Below, piece after piece: positions 1 to 5,137 of a DNA stretch of 5,137 bases. This stretch comes from Gammaproteobacteria bacterium (GTDB taxonomy: Bacteria; Pseudomonadota; Gammaproteobacteria; Pseudomonadales; Azotimanducaceae). Both the position numbers and the translations under genes were made by a program. The stretch's first letter is position 1, and each line of letters opens with the position of its first letter. Location: contig JAPUFN010000390.1 of assembly GCA_027293665.1 (NCBI GenBank), positions 1-5,137 on the forward strand, read 5' to 3'. The notes beneath the pieces are model-generated. The model made no database searches. It was not told the origin of the DNA and saw nothing but the letters and a program-made list of their open reading frames with translations.

Positions 1-509
1 CCGGCAGCTCTCTGCCGGTCATCGGTAAAGGCATGCTGGAGGCTGCTATCAAGCAGCGACGCCACAAGCCCATGTTCATCGTCGACATCGCCGTGCCGCG
101 GGATGTCGAACCCGAGGCAGCGGAGCTTGCGGACATCTATCTCTACACTATCGATGATCTCACCCAGATCATCGAGGAGAACGTCAAGCAGCGTCGGGAG
201 GCTGCCGAGGAAGCGGAGTTGCTGGTCGACGACGGCGCCAACTACTACCTTCGCGAACGACGTGCACACCATAGCCAGAATTTGTTGACGAAATTTCGCG
301 ACCAGGCAAACACGATTCAACACGGTGAGCTCGAAAAGGCGCTTCGAGAAATCCGCAAAGGACAAGATCCCGAAGCGGTGCTCGCAAGCCTCAGCCGCGG
401 CCTCACAAACAAATTGATACACACACCTACTACGGCAATTAGAAACGCAGCGGCCGAAGGTCGGGTTGATCTCCTTGAATACCTCAAGACCTTGTACAAG
501 CTGGACTAG
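1..509 (+). CDS. hemA: Glutamyl-tRNA reductase, C-terminal part (5' end cut by window edge)
   Basis: Glutamyl-tRNA reductase uses NADPH to convert Glu-tRNA(Glu) to glutamate-1-semialdehyde, the first committed step of the C5 route to heme and other tetrapyrroles, in the cytoplasm. The reading frame is open from base 3 and gives 168 visible residues, against about 420 for the whole protein, so the catalytic N-terminal domain and most of the NADPH domain are missing. The visible part begins in the strand and loop of the NADPH domain (LPVIGKGM, visible residues 4-11), then has the family signature VDIAVPRDVEPE at 27-38. After that comes the long helical linker and the C-terminal dimerisation domain, with LTNKLIHTPT at 134-143. 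It ends in TAG, 5 bases before prfA, the same order as in E. coli, which suggests co-transcription. No frameshift is seen. Identification rests on recalled family motifs and is strong. Confidence 0.96.
   Translation, partial: GSSLPVIGKGMLEAAIKQRRHKPMFIVDIAVPRDVEPEAAELADIYLYTIDDLTQIIEENVKQRREAAEEAELLVDDGANYYLRERRAHHSQNLLTKFRDQANTIQHGELEKALREIRKGQDPEAVLASLSRGLTNKLIHTPTTAIRNAAAEGRVDLLEYLKTLYKLD
151..175. repeat. Perfect 10-bp inverted repeat with 5-nt loop inside hemA
   Basis: The arms TCGATGATCT (151-160) and AGATCATCGA (166-175) are exact reverse complements separated by CACCC. In RNA this would form a 10-bp hairpin on either strand. It lies on codons for the conserved IDDLTQIIE stretch of HemA, so codon constraints may explain it. 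No T-run follows on either side, so it does not look like an intrinsic terminator. The repeat is directly seen; any function is unknown. Confidence 0.6.
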
Positions 510-514
510 TCAAC

Positions 515-1609
515 ATGAGCTTATCGAATTCCATGATGGCGAAGCTCGCAGCCCTCACCGATCGGTACGCAGAAGTCAGCGCGCTGCTCTCCGATCCCGA
601 CGTCATGAAAGATCGGGACCAGTTCACTACGCTCTCCAAAGAATTCGCTGAACTCGATCCGGTCATTAAAAGCTTTCAGCGCCTCGAACAGCTCGACAGC
701 GAGATGCATGACGCACAGGTACTCGCCAAAGACGACGATGCGGAGATGCGCGAACTCGCAAGCGAAGACATCGATCGGATCAAAGCGGAACAGACCACGG
801 CCGAACAGGAACTGCAGACGCTGCTCCTGCCAAAAGATCCTAACGATGCATCAAACGTTTTCCTGGAGATTCGCGCAGGCACAGGTGGCGATGAAGCAGC
901 GATCTTCTCCGGCGATCTCTTCCGGATGTATACGAAGTATGCAGAGGCCAGAGGCTGGCAACTCGAGATTATGAATGCGCGGCGGGGCGAGCACGGCGGC
1001 TACAAGGAAATCATCAGCAGAATCATTGGTAAAGACGTGTACTCGCAGCTGAAATTCGAATCCGGCGCGCACCGGGTGCAGCGAGTGCCTGAAACGGAGT
1101 CTCAGGGCCGCATCCACACCAGTGCCTGCACGGTGGCCGTTATGCCTGAGGTCGATGAAATCGACAGCGTGGAGATCAGCAAAGCCGACATCCGAGAAGA
1201 TACTTATCGTGCCTCTGGCGCCGGTGGACAGCATGTCAACAAGACCGATTCCGCCGTACGCCTGACGCACCTCCCGAGCGGTCTGGTGGTCGAGTGTCAG
1301 GACGAGCGCTCGCAGCACAAAAACCGTGCCCGCGCCATGTCGCTGCTCCAGGCGAAACTGCTCGACGTCGCGCAGCAGGAACAACTCACCGAGCAGGCGC
1401 AGGTCCGCAAAAGCCTGGTGGGATCCGGCGACCGGTCCGAACGCATCAGAACCTACAACTTCCCGCAGGGACGCGTGACCGATCATCGCATCAATCTGAC
1501 CCTCTACAAGCTCGATGAAATTATCGAAGGTTCACTGGATCACGTGCTGCAACCTCTGATCACGGAGCACCAGGCCGAAGCACTGAAGGCCCTAAGCGAA
1601 GCGTCTTGA
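515..1609 (+). CDS. prfA: Peptide chain release factor 1 (RF1)
   Basis: RF1 recognises UAA and UAG stop codons in the ribosomal A site and triggers hydrolysis of peptidyl-tRNA. The 364-residue product matches the usual class I length (E. coli 360). In order it shows an N-terminal helical domain (about 1-105), the FLEIRAGTGGDEAA block at 116-129, GEHGGYKE at 158-165, and the stop-codon reading tripeptide PET at 192-194. That tripeptide fits the RF1 P-x-T pattern, whereas RF2 has SPF. The catalytic GGQ is at 237-239 within SGAGGQHVNKTDSAVR, followed by ECQDERSQHKN (260-270) and SGDRSERIRTYNFPQGRVTDHR (303-324). The ATG at 515 is chosen because it places the conserved AKLAAL about where E. coli has AKLEAL. 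Methionines 7 and 8 would give slightly short products. The ribosome-binding site is weak (GGA at 503-505), which suits coupling to hemA translation. Gln239 is the expected methylation target of the next gene's product. RF1 rather than RF2 is clear: no programmed frameshift is present. Confidence 0.98.
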   Translation: MSLSNSMMAKLAALTDRYAEVSALLSDPDVMKDRDQFTTLSKEFAELDPVIKSFQRLEQLDSEMHDAQVLAKDDDAEMRELASEDIDRIKAEQTTAEQELQTLLLPKDPNDASNVFLEIRAGTGGDEAAIFSGDLFRMYTKYAEARGWQLEIMNARRGEHGGYKEIISRIIGKDVYSQLKFESGAHRVQRVPETESQGRIHTSACTVAVMPEVDEIDSVEISKADIREDTYRASGAGGQHVNKTDSAVRLTHLPSGLVVECQDERSQHKNRARAMSLLQAKLLDVAQQEQLTEQAQVRKSLVGSGDRSERIRTYNFPQGRVTDHRINLTLYKLDEIIEGSLDHVLQPLITEHQAEALKALSEAS

Positions 1610-1614
1610 ACAGG
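1610..1614 (+). promoter_or_regulatory. Likely ribosome-binding site for prmC
   Basis: ACAGG just after the prfA stop leaves 9 bases before the ATG at 1624. It is a modest Shine-Dalgarno match, but it is the main reason for preferring ATG 1624 over the in-frame TTG at 1606, which has no convincing purine-rich sequence in front of it. Confidence 0.45.
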
Positions 1615-1623
1615 CGATGCGTC

Positions 1624-2436
1624 ATGCCGAACGTCGGAGCCTGGCTGTCCGCTCACGCGGATCTGCCACGCCTGGACTGCGAAATTCTGCTGGCGCACCG
1701 GCTGGCCAGCGCCAGAGCCGGGATCATTGCCCATCCTGAGCGCGAGTTGAACGAACACGAACTCGCCACCCTCGATGCCGACGCGGCTGCCTTGCGCGAC
1801 GGCATGCCGCTCGCCTATCTGACAGGTCGCCGGGAATTCTGGGGCCTGGAGTTTGACCTGACCCGGGATGTACTCGTGCCGCGACCGGAAACTGAGACGC
1901 TGGTGGAGGCTGCGCTGGCGAAAATCCAATCAGGCCAGCGAATCCTCGACCTCGGCACGGGGAGCGGAGCCGTTGCGATCGCTATTGCAAAGTCCGCCGA
2001 TATCGCCGTTCACGCCAGCGACAACAGCACAGCGGCCGTTTGCATTGCACGCGAAAACGCCAGGAAGCTTGGGGTAGATGTTCATTTCGATATCAGCGAC
2101 TGGTTTTCTGCCGTGACCGGCCTTTTCCATCTGATCGTCACCAATCCACCTTACGTTGCCGAGGGCGACCCGCATCTACCGGCGTTGCGATTCGAACCCA
2201 CGGCCGCACTGATCAGCGGCCAGGACGGACTCGATGCCATCCGCACGATCGTAAAACAAGCTGTGACGTATCTCGAAGCGGACGGCTGGCTGCTCGTGGA
2301 ACACGGCTGCGATCAGGCCGCGAGCGTCCGTCAGCTTTTTGCGACGGCCGGGTTTGCGGGGGTGGCAACGCTCCCCGACTTGAGCGGGCAGGATCGCGTT
2401 ACACTGGGACAGCACAACAGATCTGCCGAAGTCTGA
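1624..2436 (+). CDS. prmC: Release factor glutamine N5-methyltransferase
   Basis: PrmC (HemK) transfers a methyl group from S-adenosylmethionine to the side-chain amide of the GGQ glutamine in RF1 and RF2, improving termination. The 270-residue product (E. coli 277) has an N-terminal helical substrate-binding domain with LDCEILLAHRL at 17-27 and AYLTGRREFWGLEF at 64-77. Then follow VPRPETETLVE (85-95), the SAM-binding DLGTGSG loop (109-115) and the diagnostic NPPY motif at 174-177, which holds the target amide. RFEP follows at 189-192. ATG 1624 is preferred because it sits 9 bases after an AGG and places the conserved early Trp (residue 7) where E. coli has it. The alternative TTG at 1606 would add six residues and overlap the prfA stop as TTGA. 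The gene directly follows that of its substrate RF1, as in E. coli, and its stop shares one base with the moeB start (TGATG), so translation of the two is probably coupled. Confidence 0.95.
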   Translation: MPNVGAWLSAHADLPRLDCEILLAHRLASARAGIIAHPERELNEHELATLDADAAALRDGMPLAYLTGRREFWGLEFDLTRDVLVPRPETETLVEAALAKIQSGQRILDLGTGSGAVAIAIAKSADIAVHASDNSTAAVCIARENARKLGVDVHFDISDWFSAVTGLFHLIVTNPPYVAEGDPHLPALRFEPTAALISGQDGLDAIRTIVKQAVTYLEADGWLLVEHGCDQAASVRQLFATAGFAGVATLPDLSGQDRVTLGQHNRSAEV

Positions 2437-3179
2437 TGAACGACGACCAACTGCTCAGATACAGCCGCCAGATCATGCTTCCGGATTTCGACATCGCCGG
2501 GCAGGAGTGTCTGTTGCAGGCATCGGTGCTGGTCATCGGCGTCGGCGGCCTCGGCTCGCCGGTGGCCCTTTACCTCGCGGCTGCCGGAGTCGGCCACCTC
2601 GTGCTGGTGGATCATGACGTCGTTGATCTTTCAAATCTGCAGCGCCAGGTGATTCATCAGGAGGCCCGTATCGGTGAGCCCAAAGTCGATTCCGCCGCGG
2701 CAACAATCGCTGCGCTGAATCCCGCAACGCGTGTCACCACAATCAACCACAAGCTGGACGAGGCAGCGCTCGCGAGCGCAGTCGCGCAAGCGGATCTTGT
2801 GATCGATTGCACCGATAACTTCCAGGTCCGCTACGCCGTCAACGATGCTTGCTGGGCAACCGGCGTACCGCTGGTATCGGGGGCAGCAATCCGCTGGGAA
2901 GGACAGATCGCCGTGTTCGACCCACGCGATGCCAACTCACCCTGCTATCGCTGCCTCTATGCCGAAGGCGATGACGAAGCACTCAACTGCTCTGAAAATG
3001 GTGTCATCGCGCCACTGGTCGGCATCGTTGGGACCTGTCAGGCCATGGAAGCGATCAAGTTGCTCGCCAGTGTCGGTGAGAACTTGACGGGCTGTGTTCT
3101 CTATTTCGACGGTAAGCGGATGGAGTGGCGCAGGCTCAAGCTGCCGAAGAATCCCGATTGTGTGACATGCGCAGGTTGA
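2436..3179 (+). CDS. moeB: Molybdopterin-synthase adenylyltransferase MoeB (ThiF/HesA family)
   Basis: MoeB-type E1-like enzymes use ATP to adenylate the C-terminal glycine of a ubiquitin-fold sulfur carrier. For MoeB the carrier is MoaD, prepared for thiocarboxylation in molybdenum cofactor synthesis. The 247-residue product (E. coli MoeB 249) opens with LLRYSRQIMLPDFDIAGQ (6-23), then the nucleotide-binding GVGGLG (35-40), LVDHDVVDLSNLQRQ (57-71), GEPKVDSA (80-87) and CTDN (125-128), whose Asp127 matches an essential acidic residue. It continues with PLVSGAAIRWEGQ (145-157), the zinc pairs CYRC (170-173) and CVTC (242-245), and NCSENGVIAPLVG (184-196). There is no C-terminal rhodanese domain. 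ATG 2436 overlaps the prmC stop by one base. The frame stays open for 132 codons upstream, but that stretch is prmC coding in another frame. Position after prmC matches pseudomonads. ThiF, serving ThiS in thiamine synthesis, is the main alternative; overall similarity and context favour MoeB. The last 44 bases overlap lipB on the other strand. Confidence 0.88.
   Translation: MNDDQLLRYSRQIMLPDFDIAGQECLLQASVLVIGVGGLGSPVALYLAAAGVGHLVLVDHDVVDLSNLQRQVIHQEARIGEPKVDSAAATIAALNPATRVTTINHKLDEAALASAVAQADLVIDCTDNFQVRYAVNDACWATGVPLVSGAAIRWEGQIAVFDPRDANSPCYRCLYAEGDDEALNCSENGVIAPLVGIVGTCQAMEAIKLLASVGENLTGCVLYFDGKRMEWRRLKLPKNPDCVTCAG
3136..3179. other. Convergent 44-bp coding overlap of moeB and lipB
   Basis: The final codons of moeB, including the second zinc pair CVTC (Cys242 codon 3159-3161, Cys245 codon 3168-3170), are antisense to the last 13 LipB residues and the LipB stop (3136-3138). 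The moeB part is conserved in the family, while the LipB tail is not. This suggests LipB gained its tail by reading into moeB. There is no room for a terminator between the genes, so the two transcripts probably have complementary 3' ends. Confidence 0.85.
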
Positions 3180-3789
3180 TGCCGTAAGTCTCGGCAAGCG
3201 ATTCCAGCAGTAATGGTTTCACCTGCGACGTGCTCGAAGGGCCACCGAGATCCGCAAGCTGGGTGACCGTGACGTCGCTGAGGCCGCAGGGGTTGATCAT
3301 GGCAAAGGGCGCGAGATCCATCTGCACATTCAAGCTCAGGCCATGGTAGGAACAGCCACGCCGGACCCGTAGTCCGAGAGCCGCAACCTTGGCGCCAGCA
3401 ACATAGACGCCGGGGGCATCTGCTCTTGCCTGGCCCGTGACTTTATAGTGGGACAGAAGACTGATGATTGAGTTTTCTATTCCACTGACAAGTCCACGAA
3501 CGTTTATTCCCAGACGTCTGATATCAAACAACAGATAAGCGACGATCTGGCCCGGTCCATGATAAGTCACCTGGCCACCGCGGTCGGTCTGCACCACCGG
3601 TATGGTTCCAGGAGCCAGTAGATGTTCAGCTTTACCAGACTGCCCCTGAGTGAACACTGGCTCGTGTTCCGTCAGCCAGATTTCATCGGGCGTCGTCTGG
3701 TTGCGTTCATTGGTGAACGCGCGCATCTGATCGAACACTTCGCAATACTGTGTCCGGCCCAGATCTTTTACGAGAACGTCCCTTGGCAT
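3136..3789 (-). CDS. lipB: Octanoyl-[acyl-carrier-protein]:protein N-octanoyltransferase (lipoyl(octanoyl) transferase)
   Basis: LipB moves the octanoyl group from acyl carrier protein onto lysines of lipoyl domains (pyruvate and 2-oxoglutarate dehydrogenases, GcvH). LipA then inserts the sulfurs. The 217-residue protein (E. coli about 213) shows EHEPVFTQGQ (41-50), the signature RGGQVTYHGPGQ at 70-81, GAKVAALGLRVRRGCSYHGLSLN at 132-154 with the catalytic Lys134, and INPCGL at 165-170 with the catalytic Cys168 that carries the acyl-enzyme. The ATG is one base beyond the stop of the DUF493 gene (TAGAATG), with no strong ribosome-binding site, so translation is likely coupled to it. The conserved core appears to end near AETYGINL (199-206). 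The remaining residues look like a non-conserved tail and are read antisense to the 3' end of moeB. The usual follower lipA is absent, as moeB occupies that side in the opposite direction. Confidence 0.96.
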   Translation of the reverse strand: MPRDVLVKDLGRTQYCEVFDQMRAFTNERNQTTPDEIWLTEHEPVFTQGQSGKAEHLLAPGTIPVVQTDRGGQVTYHGPGQIVAYLLFDIRRLGINVRGLVSGIENSIISLLSHYKVTGQARADAPGVYVAGAKVAALGLRVRRGCSYHGLSLNVQMDLAPFAMINPCGLSDVTVTQLADLGGPSSTSQVKPLLLESLAETYGINLRMSHNRDSSAA

Positions 3790-3790
3790 T

Positions 3791-4060
3791 CTAAAGCACC
3801 ATTTTCACCAGAGGGTTTGCCAGCAGATCCCGATGCAGGGCCTTGAGCTGCGGTTCACCCGTTGCTCTTATGGAGAGCCTGACTGAACAGTATCTGCCTT
3901 CACGGCTGTTGCGCAACGACACGGACTCTTCGCAGAAACCGGCGTCATGCAGACGGACAATTTCCAGGACGCTGGTTTTGAGTGAGGCATCGTTGGTCGC
4001 GATCACCTTGATCGGATAATCACACGGAAACTCTATTCTGGGAGCGTCCGTCACGCTCAC
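3791..4060 (-). CDS. ybeD: DUF493 / YbeD family protein
   Basis: This is a small cytoplasmic protein of 89 residues (E. coli YbeD 87). It matches the family by the EFP near the start (10-12), PIKVIAT (16-22), the helix SLKTSVLEIVRLHD (26-39), the YCSVRLSIRATGE stretch (57-69) and the ending LVKMVL, comparable to VRMVL in YbeD. E. coli YbeD has an ACT-like alpha/beta fold resembling ligand-binding regulatory domains, but no firm function is known. The gene sits between the carboxypeptidase and lipB, as in E. coli and Pseudomonas. Its GTG start overlaps the upstream TGA as GTGA (4 bases), and its TAG is one base from the lipB ATG. A second in-frame GTG at 4054 would give 87 residues and has better spacing (9 rather than 3 bases) from the GGAAGG at 4069-4064. 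The exact start is therefore uncertain by two residues. Family assignment is confident; a role linked to lipoate or the cell wall is only inferred from position. Confidence 0.9.
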   Translation of the reverse strand: MSVTDAPRIEFPCDYPIKVIATNDASLKTSVLEIVRLHDAGFCEESVSLRNSREGRYCSVRLSIRATGEPQLKALHRDLLANPLVKMVL

Positions 4061-5137
4061 CCGCCTTCCAGGAAACCCTTGAAGAAGAGATAAACGCCAT
4101 CACCGATGCGCGAGAATATTCCAGCTTCCTCGGCAGCATCCAGGGCAACGAGCGGAGCGCGGTACACCACCTCACCGTGCAGGTTCAGCCGCAGCTCGCC
4201 GAAATCATCACCTTTGGCCACGGGTGCTTCGATGACCTTTGCCAGGGTGAGTTCGGCCTCTATGCTGTCGTAGTGGCCGCGCGGGATGGTCACCACGACT
4301 TCCTCGGCAACGCCAAGCTCGATCTCTTCAGCCTCGCCATACCAAAGCTGGGTGGTCTTGAGAGGGACACCCGCCGCGTAGAGTTTCTGGGTTTCGAAGT
4401 AGCGAAAGCCATAGGACAACAGCTTCTGGCTTTCCTGCATGCGGGCTTCTTCGCTGACGGTTCCCATGACGACCGAGATCAGGCGCATGTTGCCACGCAG
4501 CGCCGAGGCAACCAGACAATACCCGGCTTCCTGTGTGTGACCGGTTTTCACCCCATCCACGGTACGGTCGCGCCACAACAGGCGATTGCGATTAGGTTGT
4601 TCGATGTCATTGAACGTGAAGGAGCGCTCCGCATAGGTCGCGTAGTGCTCGGGAAAGCGCTTAATGAGTGAGTTGGTCAGCAGCGCAAGATCCCACGCTG
4701 AGGTGCGATGACCTTCGGCAGGCAAGCCGGTTGCGTTCTCGAACTGTGTGGTCGACATGCCGAGAACGACTGCCTGTTGATTCATCATGTCGGCGAACGC
4801 TGTTTCGCTACCCGCGATATGTTCGGCCAATGCGACGCTCGCATCATTGCCTGACTGGATGATGATGCCGTTGAGAAGTTCACCGAGCTCGACCTTCGTA
4901 CCTTCCCTGATGAACATCCTGGAGCCCTGCGTGCGCCAGGCTTTGACGCTGATTGGTACCTGATCCTCCCGCTTGATCCGACCCGATTCGAGTTCCACTG
5001 CGGCGATGTAGGAGGTCATGATTTTAGTCAGGCTCGCCGGTGGCAGAGATTCATGGGCGTTGTGTTCCACCAGCACTTTCTGAGTATCTGCATCAATGAG
5101 CAGATAGGAACTCGCCGCTACCTTCGGTGGTGGCGGG
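4057..5137 (-). CDS. dacC: D-alanyl-D-alanine carboxypeptidase, PBP5/6 type (N-terminus cut by window edge)
   Basis: This low-molecular-weight penicillin-binding protein removes the terminal D-Ala from peptidoglycan pentapeptides in the periplasm. The frame is open to the window edge and gives 359 visible residues, starting in a proline-rich stretch (PPPPKVAASSYLLID) just before the catalytic domain. The signal peptide and true start are outside. The three serine-acyltransferase motifs are all present: SLTK at visible residues 35-38 (nucleophile Ser35), SGN at 95-97 and KTG at 197-199. They lie within a peptidase S11 domain with typical NRNRLLW and GYCLVASA segments. After about residue 255 comes the beta-rich PBP5 C-terminal domain (LGVAEEVVVTIPRG). 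The last 20 residues (FSRIGDGVYLFFKGFLEGG) are amphipathic, fitting the membrane anchor of PBP5/6. The stop TGA overlaps the next gene's GTG. An internal GTG at 5076 is not the start, because conserved family residues precede it. Whether to call it dacA or dacC cannot be settled; dacC follows the pseudomonad naming for this locus. Confidence 0.94.
   Translation of the reverse strand, partial: PPPPKVAASSYLLIDADTQKVLVEHNAHESLPPASLTKIMTSYIAAVELESGRIKREDQVPISVKAWRTQGSRMFIREGTKVELGELLNGIIIQSGNDASVALAEHIAGSETAFADMMNQQAVVLGMSTTQFENATGLPAEGHRTSAWDLALLTNSLIKRFPEHYATYAERSFTFNDIEQPNRNRLLWRDRTVDGVKTGHTQEAGYCLVASALRGNMRLISVVMGTVSEEARMQESQKLLSYGFRYFETQKLYAAGVPLKTTQLWYGEAEEIELGVAEEVVVTIPRGHYDSIEAELTLAKVIEAPVAKGDDFGELRLNLHGEVVYRAPLVALDAAEEAGIFSRIGDGVYLFFKGFLEGG
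4064..4069 (-). promoter_or_regulatory. Ribosome-binding site for the DUF493 gene
   Basis: GGAAGG on the minus strand, inside the last codons of the carboxypeptidase gene, is the clearest Shine-Dalgarno-like sequence in the window. It is 3 bases from GTG 4060 and 9 bases from GTG 4054. The usual spacing therefore points to the second GTG, whereas the 4-base stop/start overlap supports the first. Confidence 0.5.

Noticed and set aside
1..18. Perfect 7-bp inverted repeat CCGGCAG / CTGCCGG with a 4-base loop
   Set aside because: It is inside hemA coding sequence, has no following T-run, and may be cut by the window edge. A repeat of this length is common by chance.
851..1486. A 211-residue open frame on the minus strand across prfA
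   Set aside because: It lies wholly antisense to the conserved RF1 coding region, has no recognisable domain, and is the kind of shadow frame expected opposite a moderately GC-rich gene.
2040..2435. A 132-codon upstream extension of the moeB reading frame
   Set aside because: This stretch is prmC coding in a different frame, and the extension is rich in Arg and lacks domain features. MoeB family members start at the MNDDQLLRYSRQ position.
2766..2779. 14-bp perfect palindrome GCGCTCGCGAGCGC in moeB
   Set aside because: It covers Ala and Ser codons in a GC-rich stretch, is a single copy, and is within chance expectation for about 5 kb.
3180..3196. Short stem TGCCG / CGGCA immediately after the moeB stop, considered as a terminator
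   Set aside because: The stem is only 5 bp with a 7-base loop, has no T-run on either strand, and lies in conserved lipB coding sequence.
3434..3446. TATAAA-like -10 box on the minus strand within lipB
   Set aside because: No acceptable -35 hexamer lies at a suitable distance upstream, and the position inside lipB does not precede any gene on that strand.
4177..4671. A 164-residue open frame on the plus strand across the carboxypeptidase gene
   Set aside because: It is antisense to well-conserved PBP5-type coding sequence, including the KTG region, and has no family motif.

Overview
This window is a compact stretch of housekeeping genes from what looks like a gammaproteobacterium. Two sets of evidence point that way. 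The order hemA-prfA-prmC-moeB on the + strand is typical of that class (E. coli has hemA-prfA-prmC, and pseudomonads add moeB). The order dacA/dacC-ybeD-lipB on the - strand is the classic gammaproteobacterial arrangement. The proteins also read closely against the E. coli members as I remember them. I cannot name a genus or family from sequence alone. The DNA looks moderately GC-rich and even in style throughout, with no sign of recent transfer.

Layout. Positions 1-509 hold the 3' part of hemA (glutamyl-tRNA reductase). It is followed by complete prfA (peptide chain release factor 1), prmC (the methyltransferase that modifies the GGQ glutamine of release factors) and moeB (a ThiF/MoeB/HesA-family adenylyltransferase). 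All four lie on the + strand and run nearly end to end, with gaps of 5 and 14 bases and a one-base stop/start overlap. On the - strand, reading from the right edge inward, come a D-alanyl-D-alanine carboxypeptidase that lacks its N-terminus (cut by the window edge), a small DUF493/YbeD protein, and lipB (octanoyltransferase). These are also tightly packed: a 4-base GTGA overlap, then a one-base gap. The two groups converge, and the ends of moeB and lipB overlap by 44 bases, so there is no intergenic space for a terminator between them. Only about 20 bases of the window are non-coding.

How the genes work together. HemA starts C5-pathway tetrapyrrole synthesis from Glu-tRNA. RF1 and PrmC are a substrate and its modifying enzyme, encoded side by side. 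MoeB activates a sulfur-carrier protein, most likely MoaD for molybdopterin. The - strand group pairs cell-wall trimming (the PBP5-type carboxypeptidase) with lipoate attachment (LipB) and a small protein of unclear role between them. No promoter is visible for either group, and both probably start outside the window.

I found no mobile element, RNA gene, CRISPR array or evident new system. The points most worth a second look are the convergent moeB/lipB coding overlap, the absence of lipA after lipB, a perfect 10-bp inverted repeat inside hemA, and start-codon ambiguities in prmC and the DUF493 gene.
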